A DNA stretch of 31,743 nucleotides from Promethearchaeota archaeon (GTDB lineage: Archaea > Asgardarchaeota > Lokiarchaeia > Sigynarchaeales > SOKP01): assembly GCA_016839635.1 (NCBI GenBank), contig JAEOTV010000250.1, positions 1-31,743 of the forward strand, given 5' to 3'. Position numbers and translations under genes: made by a program. The notes under the pieces were generated by a model, which made no database searches, had not been told where the DNA came from, and was given only the letters and a program-made list of their open reading frames with translations. Shown here one piece after another: positions 7,078-15,606 of this stretch. The stretch's first letter is position 1. Each line of letters starts with the position of its first letter.

Positions 7078-8793
7078 TTACATTTTATCAAGGGTTTCAA
7101 TTCCTAAGATCTCTAATCCAATTTTAATAATTATCTGTACGCATTTAATGAGTAATAATCTCGCGTTTTCTAATTCTTTATTATCAGATATAACTTGACA
7201 AGAAGAGTAAAACGAGTTAAATGTTTGGCATAAGGTTAATAAATATTGAGCAATTAAATGAATATTGTATGTTTCTTCAGCTGAATCTACGATATCAGGA
7301 AAATAAGTCATTTGTTTTATTAAATCTAATTCACTTTTATGAATAAATAAATTCCAATTAATATTAATACTAACCTTTATTTCTGATTTTGAAATTATTG
7401 ATGCGATCCTTGCATAGCAATATTGAATGTAAGGACCAGTTTCTCCCTCAAAGGATATACTTTCATCAGGCCTAAAGATAAAACCCTTAGTTGCGCTGTA
7501 TTTTAAAATAAAAAATTTAATAGCTGCTAATCCAATAATTTCAGCCCTTGTTAACTTTTCAGATTCAGCCAGATCTGGGTATCTTTTATTAACCTCATCT
7601 AAAGCAAGTTTTTCTACTTCCTCGATAACTTCATCACCATCCACAACAGTTCCCTCTCGACTTTTCATTTTTCCACTAGGTAAATCAATCATACCATAAG
7701 ATAAATGATAATTATCTTCTTGAAAGCCCAGGAGTTCTAATATTGCAAATAACCATTTAAAATGCTGATTTTGTTCATCTGCAACAACATAAATAGATCT
7801 ATCATAATTAAAATCTTCCTTTTTCTTATAAGCAAGGTATATATCTTGAGTAATATAAATAGATGTACCATCACTACGGATTAGAAATTTATTGGGGAGA
7901 TTAGATTTGTCTTTAAACCTTACAAAGATAGCTCCATCTTCCGTCTCTTCAAAGATTCCTTTTTTAAGTCCCTCTAGGATAATTTCCTTTCCTTTTAAAT
8001 ATAAATCTGATTCAAAATATTCCTTATCAAATGAAATGCCAAGTTTTTTAAGGGTTACATTAAAACCATCTAAAGCCCAATTATTCATTTTTTTCCATAA
8101 ATCTAAGGTATCTTTATCCCCTTTTTCCCATAATCTTAGCATATTGTAAGCCTCTTCCTCAAGGTTTTCATCTTTCTCCGCCATTTCACTATATTTCACA
8201 TAAAAATCTCCCACAAAATGATCACTTTTTTTATCTGGTTTCTGATTATTCCCCCATTTTTTATATGCAAGCATACTTTTGCAGATGTGAATACCACGAT
8301 TATTATATAAATTTACTTGGAAAACATCATATCCCTTATATTCAAGTAAATTAGAAAGTGATTTACCAAGTAAAACATTTCTAATATGACCAAAATGAAG
8401 AGGTTTATTGGTATTTGGGGAAGGATATTCAATAACAATTCTTTTCTTCTCTTTTTTTCCTTTATTAATAATGTCTCGAATCCTTCCATAATCTTCCTTC
8501 AATTCAAATATACTTTCAAGTATGTATCTTGTTTTAACTTTCAAATTTAAATAAGGCCCAATTGCTTTTACATTATCTAAAACTTCAGATGTTTTAATTT
8601 TATTTTCTAAATCTATTGCTACTAATTTAGGTGATTCTTTTTCAAGTTTTGCTAGCCTAAAACAGGGGAAAGCATACGTGAAATCAACTTCTGAAGGAGG
8701 TATTTCTAATAGTGCTTGTATTTCCTCCATATTAAGTCTTTTGATCTTTTCGCCTAAAATCTCAGCAATAGTTTTCTTGTCAATGATTATCAT
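7078..8793 (-). CDS. argS: Arginyl-tRNA synthetase
   Basis: A class I aminoacyl-tRNA synthetase of 571 residues that charges tRNA-Arg. The HIGH-type motif is HFGHIRN inside PSPNTNKPLHFGHIRN, followed by the ArgRS-typical LYNNRGIHICKSM. The KMSKS loop is degenerate, GKMKSREGTVVDGDEV, as is common in ArgRS. The short N-terminal Add-1-type domain (about 1-110) and a C-terminal helical anticodon domain (RIASII to the end) are present. I start at ATG 8793 rather than the in-frame TTG at 8799, which lies only two codons upstream. It is the first gene of a minus-strand run with agmatinase and deoxyhypusine synthase downstream (30-base gap). Confidence 0.97.
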   Translation of the reverse strand: MIIIDKKTIAEILGEKIKRLNMEEIQALLEIPPSEVDFTYAFPCFRLAKLEKESPKLVAIDLENKIKTSEVLDNVKAIGPYLNLKVKTRYILESIFELKEDYGRIRDIINKGKKEKKRIVIEYPSPNTNKPLHFGHIRNVLLGKSLSNLLEYKGYDVFQVNLYNNRGIHICKSMLAYKKWGNNQKPDKKSDHFVGDFYVKYSEMAEKDENLEEEAYNMLRLWEKGDKDTLDLWKKMNNWALDGFNVTLKKLGISFDKEYFESDLYLKGKEIILEGLKKGIFEETEDGAIFVRFKDKSNLPNKFLIRSDGTSIYITQDIYLAYKKKEDFNYDRSIYVVADEQNQHFKWLFAILELLGFQEDNYHLSYGMIDLPSGKMKSREGTVVDGDEVIEEVEKLALDEVNKRYPDLAESEKLTRAEIIGLAAIKFFILKYSATKGFIFRPDESISFEGETGPYIQYCYARIASIISKSEIKVSININWNLFIHKSELDLIKQMTYFPDIVDSAEETYNIHLIAQYLLTLCQTFNSFYSSCQVISDNKELENARLLLIKCVQIIIKIGLEILGIETLDKM

Positions 8794-8878
8794 TTTCAAA
8801 ATCGAGGTAAAATCAATAAATTTTGTTTTTATAGTGATTATAACTTATTTCTGTTTTGTTAAATATATCTAAAATAGC

Positions 8879-8893
8879 TCATAAAATTTATGA
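8879..8893. repeat. 15-bp palindrome in the argS/unknown-gene divergent region
   Basis: TCATAAA and TTTATGA meet around a single A, in the 278-base region between the argS start and the gene at 9072. It could be an operator for either gene. AT-rich context makes chance occurrence quite possible. The rest of this gap shows only AT-rich promoter-like sequence, with no RNA gene that I can recognise. Confidence 0.2.
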
Positions 8894-9071
8894 TAGAAGA
8901 TGTATCATTTTACTAAGCAAAAGATATTGGATTTGATACTAGAATATATTTAATAGTTAAAATAAGATTAAATAAGATAAATTTTATTTTAAAATCATAA
9001 AAATGTTAAAATTTTTTAGTAAAGAATTTGATTTAATTTCTTATAACCTACTGTGAAATATAAGTAAGACA

Positions 9072-9419
9072 ATGATAGAAAAAAAAGACAATTTTATTTT
9101 AAAATGGAATGATGATAGAGGTCAATTTGTACCAATCGAATCTGACGCGGATATGAATGAAGGCATTTTCATAGAACTTGTTGAAGATGATGATTCATGG
9201 AGATACTTCTATATAAAAGGAGCATCTTTGATTGCAAGGCGTACAGCCTTAAGAGCAGCTAATGGGATATCAAAAACCGGATTTGTTCACCCAAAAACAA
9301 ACATACGCTATGGAGTTGATTGTAAACTGCAAGAAGAAATATCTCCATATGAGGATATGCCGGATAATCTTAGAAAAACCCAACGTTCTTGGTATAAGGG
9401 CGAATATAAGCAGTATTAA
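9072..9419 (+). CDS. Small soluble protein of unknown function
   Basis: I do not recognise this 115-residue protein. It is soluble, with one cysteine (in VDCK) and no signal or membrane segment. The N-terminal third is acidic (ESDADMNEG, VEDDDSW) and the middle is basic (SLIARRTALRAANG). It is followed by a TGFVHPKTNIRYGVDCKL stretch of alternating beta-type residues and an acidic/basic tail (QRSWYKGEYKQY). The charged mix and RRTALRAANG helix would suit nucleic-acid or protein binding, but that is a guess. Start ATG 9072 has a weak upstream signal. Codon use and length look like a real gene. It converges with the reductive-dehalogenase-like gene. Confidence 0.7.
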   Translation: MIEKKDNFILKWNDDRGQFVPIESDADMNEGIFIELVEDDDSWRYFYIKGASLIARRTALRAANGISKTGFVHPKTNIRYGVDCKLQEEISPYEDMPDNLRKTQRSWYKGEYKQY

Positions 9420-9477
9420 CTTAAATGTTTATCATTTCTTTTACTTTCTTCTAAATATTTTTAATTTTGGATTTGAA

Positions 9478-10596
9478 TTAGATTTTATTCCAAAATTCAT
9501 TAGGTGAAAGATATTCCTTAATTTTCGAAAAAGGACATGCCGAAATACAATTACCACAATCACTGGAATTTTCAACCCAAAATTCAAAACATTTTTCTAC
9601 ATCAACAAAAAATTTCTTAACTCCAGGATTGTTAGAAATAGTAGCCGGTTTAAATGTAGGGTTTTTTTCTTTTGTGATAGCATCAGTTTCACAAGCTTCA
9701 GCACATTTAGAACAGGTCTTACAAAAATTATTAACTTTTCCTATGAATTCTTGGTTTGGTTCATCAATAACTACTGGTATATCTGTAAAGATCTTACATA
9801 TACGAACTCTTGGTCCAAGCTCAGGAGTAAGTAGTAACCCATTTCTACCTAAAGCACCGAGACCGGCATCAATTGCTAATGGAATACTAAGGGCAGTATC
9901 ATTACCACATTGAATAGCTCTATATCCTAAATTTCTAATAAATTCACCTAAACATGAGATTATAAATGCCATCTTTGAATATGCAATTGCTGAAGCTGCG
10001 GCTGCGGGTTGAGCGGGTGCTGTTGAAATTGCATCTTGATCCATCTCTACCCCCATAACTATAACCTTATTAATCCCAACTGGTAAATCGATAGGCTGGT
10101 CATATATTGAATCTGCAGCTGTTCCTCCACGTACCCCTTGTTTTGCTTCAGCTTCACTAGTTTGATCAGGTCTCTTAAAACCTGTTTTATAAATCCATTT
10201 ATCATTAACATCTGCAATACCTACTAATGAAGCTCCATAGAATTTTGCTGCTTTTTTAATGTATTTCGTTAAAATCTTTGAATCCTCAATTACATATTTG
10301 GATTTCATCCAATTTACACCATAACCAATATCTATAAGATCTTTCCTTTCCCATGTAAATGCATAAGGAAATCTTTCATAAACCGTCCAACCTGCCGCTA
10401 CAAACGCAAAATCTAACCTTGAATAACCTTCTTTCTTTAATTCAATATGTTTCTCAATATTTGTATCTATCATTTGATTATATGTCGATAATGTTTTATC
10501 CCACAATCTTCTAAACAACATATTATTCTTCTGGTTAAAACGTTTATAGACTTTTTCATCTATTTCATACGGATAATTTTCTTTTTCCTTAACCAT
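9478..10596 (-). CDS. Reductive dehalogenase-like corrinoid/iron-sulfur protein, soluble
   Basis: A 372-residue protein with the RdhA architecture. A corrinoid-binding-type core contains GLGALGRNGLLLTPELGPRVRICKIFTDIP (about 245-274). Two 4Fe-4S sites follow: Cys292, 295, 298, 302 and Cys336, 347, 350, 354 in the family-typical CFEFW...DCGNCISACPFSK. RdhA enzymes remove halogen from organohalides through cobalamin; the queuosine reductase QueG is a distant relative with a different core. Here there is no twin-arginine signal and no RdhB membrane anchor gene beside it, so the protein is cytosolic, unlike respiratory RdhA. Start ATG 10596 has GTGAA at 10605-10609. Natural substrate is unknown and may not be halogenated. 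Flanking genes give no hint. Confidence 0.85.
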   Translation of the reverse strand: MVKEKENYPYEIDEKVYKRFNQKNNMLFRRLWDKTLSTYNQMIDTNIEKHIELKKEGYSRLDFAFVAAGWTVYERFPYAFTWERKDLIDIGYGVNWMKSKYVIEDSKILTKYIKKAAKFYGASLVGIADVNDKWIYKTGFKRPDQTSEAEAKQGVRGGTAADSIYDQPIDLPVGINKVIVMGVEMDQDAISTAPAQPAAAASAIAYSKMAFIISCLGEFIRNLGYRAIQCGNDTALSIPLAIDAGLGALGRNGLLLTPELGPRVRICKIFTDIPVVIDEPNQEFIGKVNNFCKTCSKCAEACETDAITKEKNPTFKPATISNNPGVKKFFVDVEKCFEFWVENSSDCGNCISACPFSKIKEYLSPNEFWNKI

Positions 10597-10718
10597 AATC
10601 CCATTTCACTTTTATTCTTTATATCGATTTATCCATAGAATATAATACAAAGTAAAAAATAAGTAAAATATTTTTTTTATTTTTTATATCATATTGAATT
10701 TTGTGTCACTCTAGTCTC

Positions 10719-11399
10719 TCAACTCTCTTTCACTTTCCACGCACCATAAATCAGAAAAGAGAAATTGAACAACAGCGCAAACGTCATAATTTTTTGTCCT
10801 ATTACCATTATTGTTCGACTAAAACTCATACCAATTAACCCAACTAGTAGAGATACAAAAATTAGGACGAAAATCGTCGAAAAAATATATGCAAAAGCTT
10901 TAGTAAATTTATCACTTAAGAGTAAAACTGTTGAATAACAAATACCCATTACTAGGATTGAAGGATATCCAATAAATACAAAGATCCAGTGAGGGCCATT
11001 GAGAATATCAGCAGGAGTAAAGAGAACTCCAATTAACGCTATTGATGATATAATTCCAAAATAAGAACCAATTTTACTTACTTTCAATTCTAACTTACCT
11101 TCTAAAAAGATATTCAAAAATTTAAGATAAAAGGGGATAATACTGATAACTTGTATTCCAAATGCAAAAGTGAAAAGAATCATTGAAATTATGTTAGATT
11201 CACCATTCCATGCAGTAATTCTACCTAAATCACTAAAAGTATTCTCCCAAAAAGAATAACCTAAAATTGAAGGATTATCTCTTATGCCACCAGGATAAGT
11301 AACCATAGCGATAAATATGAGCATTAAAAATAGGATGATGCCTATAAAAGCAAAAAGAAATGCTTGTTTTGTATTAATTTTTAGAATGGTGATTGACAA
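10719..11399 (-). CDS. DUF998-like six-helix membrane protein
   Basis: A 226-residue polytopic membrane protein with about six hydrophobic helices: 14-34, 67-92, 109-127, 134-160, 165-189 and 196-220. The loop YSFWENTFSDLGR after the first helix recalls the DUF998 family, whose function is not established. The reading frame has no ATG near the front; TTG 11399 is the best start, with a weak AAGTTGA sequence before it. No transport or catalytic motif is visible. It stands alone between the dehalogenase-like gene (122 bases away) and the divergent small GTPase. Confidence 0.75.
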   Translation of the reverse strand: MSITILKINTKQAFLFAFIGIILFLMLIFIAMVTYPGGIRDNPSILGYSFWENTFSDLGRITAWNGESNIISMILFTFAFGIQVISIIPFYLKFLNIFLEGKLELKVSKIGSYFGIISSIALIGVLFTPADILNGPHWIFVFIGYPSILVMGICYSTVLLLSDKFTKAFAYIFSTIFVLIFVSLLVGLIGMSFSRTIMVIGQKIMTFALLFNFSFLIYGAWKVKES

Positions 11400-11735
11400 T
11401 CAACTTCTTTTAATTTTTCTATTTATTTTAATAATTATATTATTTGATATCTCTTATTATAAAATTATGCAAATAATAATTGACTTTCAAGGTTAATAGT
11501 CTCAATAGAAGGCCTTTGAATGAAGAATAAACAATTTAAATACAGAAATCTTGATTAAACCCACTATGTTTCTTAACAAATCTTTACATTTCAATGACAA
11601 AAAATTTTAAACATATAATACAATCTTTTTAATATATAACATCAAAATATTTTAAATATATAAAAAAAGATATTAATTATAGAAATCTTAATAGTTATTA
11701 AATCAAAAAAACAAGAACTCTCTTATAATAAAACA

Positions 11736-11750
11736 GATATATAAATATAA
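11736..11750 (+). promoter_or_regulatory. Candidate TATA box of the small GTPase gene at 11816
   Basis: GATATATAAATATAA is a good archaeal TATA match 66-80 bases before the ATG. Transcription would begin about 25 bases later, near 11773, leaving a leader of about 40 bases. That agrees with the clear ribosome-binding site found in this leader. Confidence 0.45.
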
Positions 11751-11802
11751 GAAAGTATATTTTTTTATTATTTAACTTCTTAGCCAAAAGTCTGAACGGA
11801 TT

Positions 11803-11806
11803 GAGG
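11803..11806 (+). promoter_or_regulatory. Ribosome-binding site deciding the GTPase start
   Basis: GAGG lies nine bases before ATG 11816. The in-frame TTG at 11801 overlaps this site and so is unlikely to be the start. Confidence 0.6.
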
Positions 11807-11815
11807 AAAATAAGG

Positions 11816-12346
11816 ATGTACGACGCAACATATAAAATTGTTATCTTTGGAGACGCGGGTTGTGGTAAAACCACATTAACTCAAAGGTTTTTAACAAATT
11901 TATTTAAATCAGATTCTAAAATGACTATTGGCGTAGATTTTGAAGTAAAAAGTTTAGAAATCAACGGAAAAAGAATTAAACTTCAAATCTGGGATTTTGG
12001 TGGGGAAGAAAGATTTAGATTTTTATTACCAACTTATGTACGTGGTGCTAATGGAGCGTTATTTATGTATGATGTTACAAATTATAGTTCCCTAGCACAT
12101 ATAGATGATTGGTTATTGGTAATAAGAAAAGAACTTCGTGCTGAAGATCAATTTCCTATTATTGTTGTTGGGGGAAAGGCAGATCTTCTTGAAGATCGTG
12201 AAGTTACAGGAGATGAAGGTATTAATATTGCCAAATCTAGGAGTGTAGATGGTTTTATAGAGTGTAGTTCGAAAACAGGTGAAAATGTAGAAGAAACCTT
12301 TGAAGCGTTATCACGTTTGATGCTACAAAAATCTAATTTATTATGA
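11816..12346 (+). CDS. Rab-like small GTPase with altered G3 and G4 motifs
   Basis: A 176-residue Ras-superfamily protein with P-loop GDAGCGKT at 12-19, switch I Thr37 (MTIG), G3 WDFGGEERF at 59-67 and G5 SSKT at 151-154. Two key positions differ from the textbook. The catalytic Gln of G3 is Glu64 (DFGGE instead of DxxGQ). The Asn of G4 NKxD is Gly120 (GKAD at 120-123). These should slow intrinsic hydrolysis and weaken guanine recognition unless compensated. There is no lipidation cysteine. Start ATG 11816 is chosen by the GAGG site. It converges with the winged-helix gene. It is clearly a GTPase-fold protein; nucleotide preference is open. Confidence 0.93.
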   Translation: MYDATYKIVIFGDAGCGKTTLTQRFLTNLFKSDSKMTIGVDFEVKSLEINGKRIKLQIWDFGGEERFRFLLPTYVRGANGALFMYDVTNYSSLAHIDDWLLVIRKELRAEDQFPIIVVGGKADLLEDREVTGDEGINIAKSRSVDGFIECSSKTGENVEETFEALSRLMLQKSNLL

Positions 12347-12427
12347 AAAACCTTTATTCTCGCATTAGAAAATTGTAATATCCTAAATCCAAAAATGAAG
12401 GATGAAAAATTACAAGCAGTTTTCAAT

Positions 12428-13363
12428 TTATGAATCTATATTTTCTTCATCCAATGCTAATTTTTGTTTCAATCGTAAATCCTTTCTTCTAAGTGATACC
12501 ATAATTTGAAAATCAAGATCTTTTTTGTATAGATCAGCCAATCTTAGCATTTTCCTAGCGATTTCTTTTTCAATCTCATCCCTTTCGATGCTAAATCCAT
12601 CAAATATTGATATTTCTGAGAATTTTTCGATGTCCTCAAGAAGTTCTTCTGGTAAAACATCTGATCTATCTTTAACAGCAATGCTCATTATTTCTTCTAA
12701 TTTTTTATATATATCTTTCTTACTAAACTGGCAAAGTATACATTTTGAAACACGTTTTTTAAAAATATTTAGAACGATTAATCCTGTGATAAATTTGAAG
12801 TTTCTAATTAATAGAGTGAGGTTTTCCCTCTCATATTCATCTATATTTTGATGAACATATTCTCTAGCATCATTATATAAGTTACAAAAGCCCATAGCCC
12901 TATCAAAATACGCGGGAACTATACAAAACAATCGAGTGAACCAAAAAGGTTTAATATCAAATGGAGGATCTTCGTAAAAAATATAATATACAATTCTTCC
13001 ATCTCTTTCTTTATACAAAGTAGATTCCTTCTTTAGCATGTTTAAATAAGTAGAAATAGTCGAGCGGGCAATTTCTTTAAAGTATCTTTTATATTCATCC
13101 TCCACTTCTCCTGTAGTAATTTTATTCTGTCCTTCTAAATGAAATTTAAGAATTATACCCAATATACGATTTTCATGAAGGCGTCCTGTTTTTATCTGTT
13201 GTTCTTCTGATTCATCCTCCCTTATTTGATACAAAAAAGCAACTTCTGGTGCAAAATCTTGGATAACCTTATCAACAAGTTTCAGTTTTGAATCAGTAAT
13301 TTCTAATGCTTCTAATTTCGCGCCTTCTATTAACAGTTTTTCTATTTCTGATTTTTCAGACAA
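12428..13363 (-). CDS. Winged-helix domain protein, probable transcription regulator
   Basis: A 311-residue soluble protein. Residues about 62-130 look like a winged helix: a helix at HENRILGIILKFHLEG, then ITTGEVEDEYKRYF, a recognition-type helix ARSTISTYLNMLKKE and a wing GRIVYYIFYE. The rest is helical and charged, with one CILC pair near residue 220 and no catalytic motif. The C-terminus (about 270-311) is strongly charged and may be coiled coil. The start is TTG 13363 (no ATG nearby), with a GAGTG sequence upstream. A TATA candidate and an inverted repeat lie 79-109 bases before the start, which would suit autoregulation. The family is not recognised beyond the DNA-binding domain. Confidence 0.7.
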   Translation of the reverse strand: MSEKSEIEKLLIEGAKLEALEITDSKLKLVDKVIQDFAPEVAFLYQIREDESEEQQIKTGRLHENRILGIILKFHLEGQNKITTGEVEDEYKRYFKEIARSTISTYLNMLKKESTLYKERDGRIVYYIFYEDPPFDIKPFWFTRLFCIVPAYFDRAMGFCNLYNDAREYVHQNIDEYERENLTLLIRNFKFITGLIVLNIFKKRVSKCILCQFSKKDIYKKLEEIMSIAVKDRSDVLPEELLEDIEKFSEISIFDGFSIERDEIEKEIARKMLRLADLYKKDLDFQIMVSLRRKDLRLKQKLALDEENIDS

Positions 13364-13441
13364 ATTTAAAAAACACTCGATCTTGTTTTTTCTATATTAA
13401 AGAAATCCATTTATCTTAATAAAAATTTATGTTCGATAAAA

Positions 13442-13472
13442 ATAGAAACATAGTATTTATTTAAGTTTCTAT
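13442..13472. repeat. Inverted repeat ATAGAAAC/GTTTCTAT around the winged-helix gene promoter
   Basis: Perfect eight-base arms at 13442-13449 and 13465-13472 enclose 15 bases. Read on the minus strand, these 15 bases carry CTTAAATAAATA, a good TATA box, and the outer arm supplies GAAAC, a BRE-like sequence. A repressor bound here would block the promoter. The same ATAGAAAC word occurs at 17777-17784 before the surface-protein gene. Confidence 0.4.
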
Positions 13473-13531
13473 CAGAATCTTCTATGTTTTGAAATATACT
13501 GAATTGTTATCTTTATCCTTCTTAAAAATAC

Positions 13532-13551
13532 CTACAAAAATATTTATGTAG
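13532..13551. repeat. 20-bp near-palindrome between the acyl-CoA synthetase and winged-helix genes
   Basis: CTACAAAAATATTTATGTAG reads nearly the same on both strands, with one mismatched pair. It lies about 80 bases after the acyl-CoA synthetase stop and about 170 bases before the winged-helix gene start. It could be an operator or a transcript-end hairpin. The rest of the 270-base gap (13364-13633) holds the promoter described above and no other gene. Confidence 0.3.
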
Positions 13552-13633
13552 ATACAATAAAGTTAGCGGGAAAAGCATACCCCACTGGATATTTAAAGAA
13601 TTTAGATAATAATTTGACAATTTTATAAGAAAA

Positions 13634-15424
13634 TTATTGATTATTATCGTATTTTTCTTTCCAAATAGGATCTGCTTCTTGTAAAATTCTTCTCTGAACT
13701 TTTCCAATTAAATTTTTGGGAAGCTCCCCGATTATCGCGACTTTGTGAGGTACTTTATAATGTGCCATGTTCTCCATTGCCCAATCTTTTATTTTTTGAG
13801 GTGAACAATCGCAATCTTCCGTAATTGCAACCCAAGCTTTAATAATTTCTCCGTATTCCTGATCAGGAAGTCCTGCGACAGCAGCTTCTGTGATATCCGG
13901 GTGTCTCATTAATAATTCCTCAATCTCTTTTGGAAAAACAGAATATCCTTTACATTTTATAAGTTGTTTTTTTCTATCTCGTATTTCAATTGTACCATCT
14001 TCATTCATAAAACCAATATCTCCAGTTAAAAGCCACATTTTATCATCATACTCCAAAATTGTTTTTGACGTCTCTTCAGACTCATTGAGATATTCTAACA
14101 TAATTTGAGGACCAGTAACACATATTTCACCACTATTTTCAATACCAAAATTTTTATCTTCTAGATTTCCTAAACATATTGGTCCTTTAGAAAAATCATT
14201 TGTAGGCCATATTCCCCATTCTGTTCCTGTAAAAGGCATTCCAATACTTCCGACTGGACTTTCACCGAATAAATTTCCTGCACTTACCGCAGGACTAGCC
14301 TCTGACAAACCATAGCCTTCTACAATTCTACCTCCTGTGTTTTTAATAAATGCTTCTCTAACTGGTACATGTAATGGACCTGCACTAGAAATACATAGCG
14401 CTAATTTTCCCATTACCCCGGGAAATCGTCTTTTAAGATTTTTAAGCTCTGCTAATTTTTTAAATAGAATTTCCGTGCCAGCATAAATTAATCCCTCTTT
14501 ACAAGGAAGTCTTTCTATTTGCTCACTCAATTCCGCTTGTGAAGGAGGAGTCGGAAAAAGCATTATCCAGCCCCCAACAATTAAAGTAGTATTCATTACA
14601 ACTGTATGAGCAAAGCTATGGAATAAAGGTAATATTCCTATGTTTCCAATTCCAGGTTTTTCGCCACCTAGCCATAATTTGCATTGCTTAGCATTTGAAA
14701 CTACATTGAAATGGCTTAATACAGCTGCCTTTGGTAATCCTGTTGTACCACCTGTCATAATGTAGGTTGCTGGATGCAATTTTACATCAATATGCACTTT
14801 TGGAACGTTTGGTTCTGTTTTAAGAAGTTCCTTAAATTTTAGAGCCCCTGGGTAATCAACTTTCCCTGAAGGAATCTTTTTTATAAAAATTCCAATTGCC
14901 TTTTTTACACCTTTTATTTCTGCTAAATCTATTAGGTTTGTATATATAACAAGCTCTATTGTTGATTCTTGAATTATTGGTTTTATTGATGATTCATATA
15001 AAGCATCTAACACGATAAGCATTTTTGGCTTAGTAATACCAAATTGATGAAGAACTTCTACGGGTTGATAAGTAGGATTAATTCCGTTAGCAATTGCGCC
15101 TATTCGTGTAATAGCAAAATACGCAACAATATATTGCGGGCAATTGGGGGTGTATAACGCGACAACATCACCCTTTTTGATTCCTAAATTCGCTAATGCT
15201 GTAGCAAAAGATTTTACATAATCCTGGAATTGTTTATATGAAATCCATGCGTCTAAAAACCAAATGAATTTCTTATCTTTATATTTATCAACTTGTTCAT
15301 CTAATAATTCATTTATAGACTTCTCCTCAAAACTAGTGTTTAAAGGAACCCCATTTGGCCACCATTTCTTAAACCAGCGTTTATTTTCATCAACATAAAA
15401 GTGCTGTTGCATTTTTAATGTCAT
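13634..15424 (-). CDS. Long-chain acyl-CoA synthetase (AMP-forming)
   Basis: A 596-residue ANL-superfamily ligase that activates a fatty acid with ATP and joins it to CoA. Motifs: phosphate-binding loop MTGGTTGLPKAAVLS at 223-237, GYGLSEASP in the middle (the A5 YGxTE position), TGDIGFMNEDGTIEIRDRKKQLIKCKGYSVFPKEIEE (A7-A8), and the C-terminal catalytic lysine Lys575 in PKNLIGKVQRR (A10). It resembles FadD-type and medium/long-chain enzymes more than acetyl-CoA synthetases. The start ATG 15424 has GTGAGG at 15429-15434. There is no signal peptide. No other fatty-acid genes lie beside it, so whether it serves degradation or another acyl-transfer pathway is open. Confidence 0.93.
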   Translation of the reverse strand: MTLKMQQHFYVDENKRWFKKWWPNGVPLNTSFEEKSINELLDEQVDKYKDKKFIWFLDAWISYKQFQDYVKSFATALANLGIKKGDVVALYTPNCPQYIVAYFAITRIGAIANGINPTYQPVEVLHQFGITKPKMLIVLDALYESSIKPIIQESTIELVIYTNLIDLAEIKGVKKAIGIFIKKIPSGKVDYPGALKFKELLKTEPNVPKVHIDVKLHPATYIMTGGTTGLPKAAVLSHFNVVSNAKQCKLWLGGEKPGIGNIGILPLFHSFAHTVVMNTTLIVGGWIMLFPTPPSQAELSEQIERLPCKEGLIYAGTEILFKKLAELKNLKRRFPGVMGKLALCISSAGPLHVPVREAFIKNTGGRIVEGYGLSEASPAVSAGNLFGESPVGSIGMPFTGTEWGIWPTNDFSKGPICLGNLEDKNFGIENSGEICVTGPQIMLEYLNESEETSKTILEYDDKMWLLTGDIGFMNEDGTIEIRDRKKQLIKCKGYSVFPKEIEELLMRHPDITEAAVAGLPDQEYGEIIKAWVAITEDCDCSPQKIKDWAMENMAHYKVPHKVAIIGELPKNLIGKVQRRILQEADPIWKEKYDNNQ

Positions 15425-15568
15425 TTTTCCTCACAATATTAAAAATAATTCTTATCTTTATGTCACTTAGATTTTTCAAAATTTATAACTTTATAAGAAT
15501 TTGAAATTCAAAAATATTATTTTTTACAAAAATTATAATAAATCTTCTAAAAACTTAAAAAAGAGAAT

Positions 15569-15583
15569 AAAAAATAAAAAAAA
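15569..15583 (-). terminator. Poly-T terminator after the surface-protein gene
   Basis: On the minus strand a run of eight T (15576-15583) and further T tracts lie 24 bases and more after the stop of the 15607-17688 gene, as expected for archaeal termination. Confidence 0.4.
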
Positions 15584-15606
15584 GGGTATAAAAAATTAAT
15601 TTGATT

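Larger units (their letters stand above)
11400..11815. other. Divergent intergenic region, AT-rich
   Basis: This 416-base gap between the DUF998-like gene and the small GTPase contains no convincing reading frame and no RNA gene that I can see. It is almost entirely A/T and holds at least one good TATA candidate near the GTPase. The length suggests regulatory content for one or both genes, but I see no clear repeated operator. Confidence 0.5.

Noticed and set aside
8976..9105. Repeated AATTTTATTTTAAAAT at about 8979 and 9092
   Set aside because: The second copy is inside a coding region; AT-rich composition explains it.
9478..10596. Epoxyqueuosine reductase (QueG) as identity of the Fe-S protein
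   Set aside because: The C-F-x-F-W...DCGNC cluster 2 form and the core around GLGALGRNGLLLTPELG fit RdhA better, and the length and N-terminal region differ from QueG.
13522..13707. 61-residue reading frame on the minus strand
   Set aside because: It overlaps the end of the acyl-CoA synthetase gene in another frame and has low-complexity AT-driven content.
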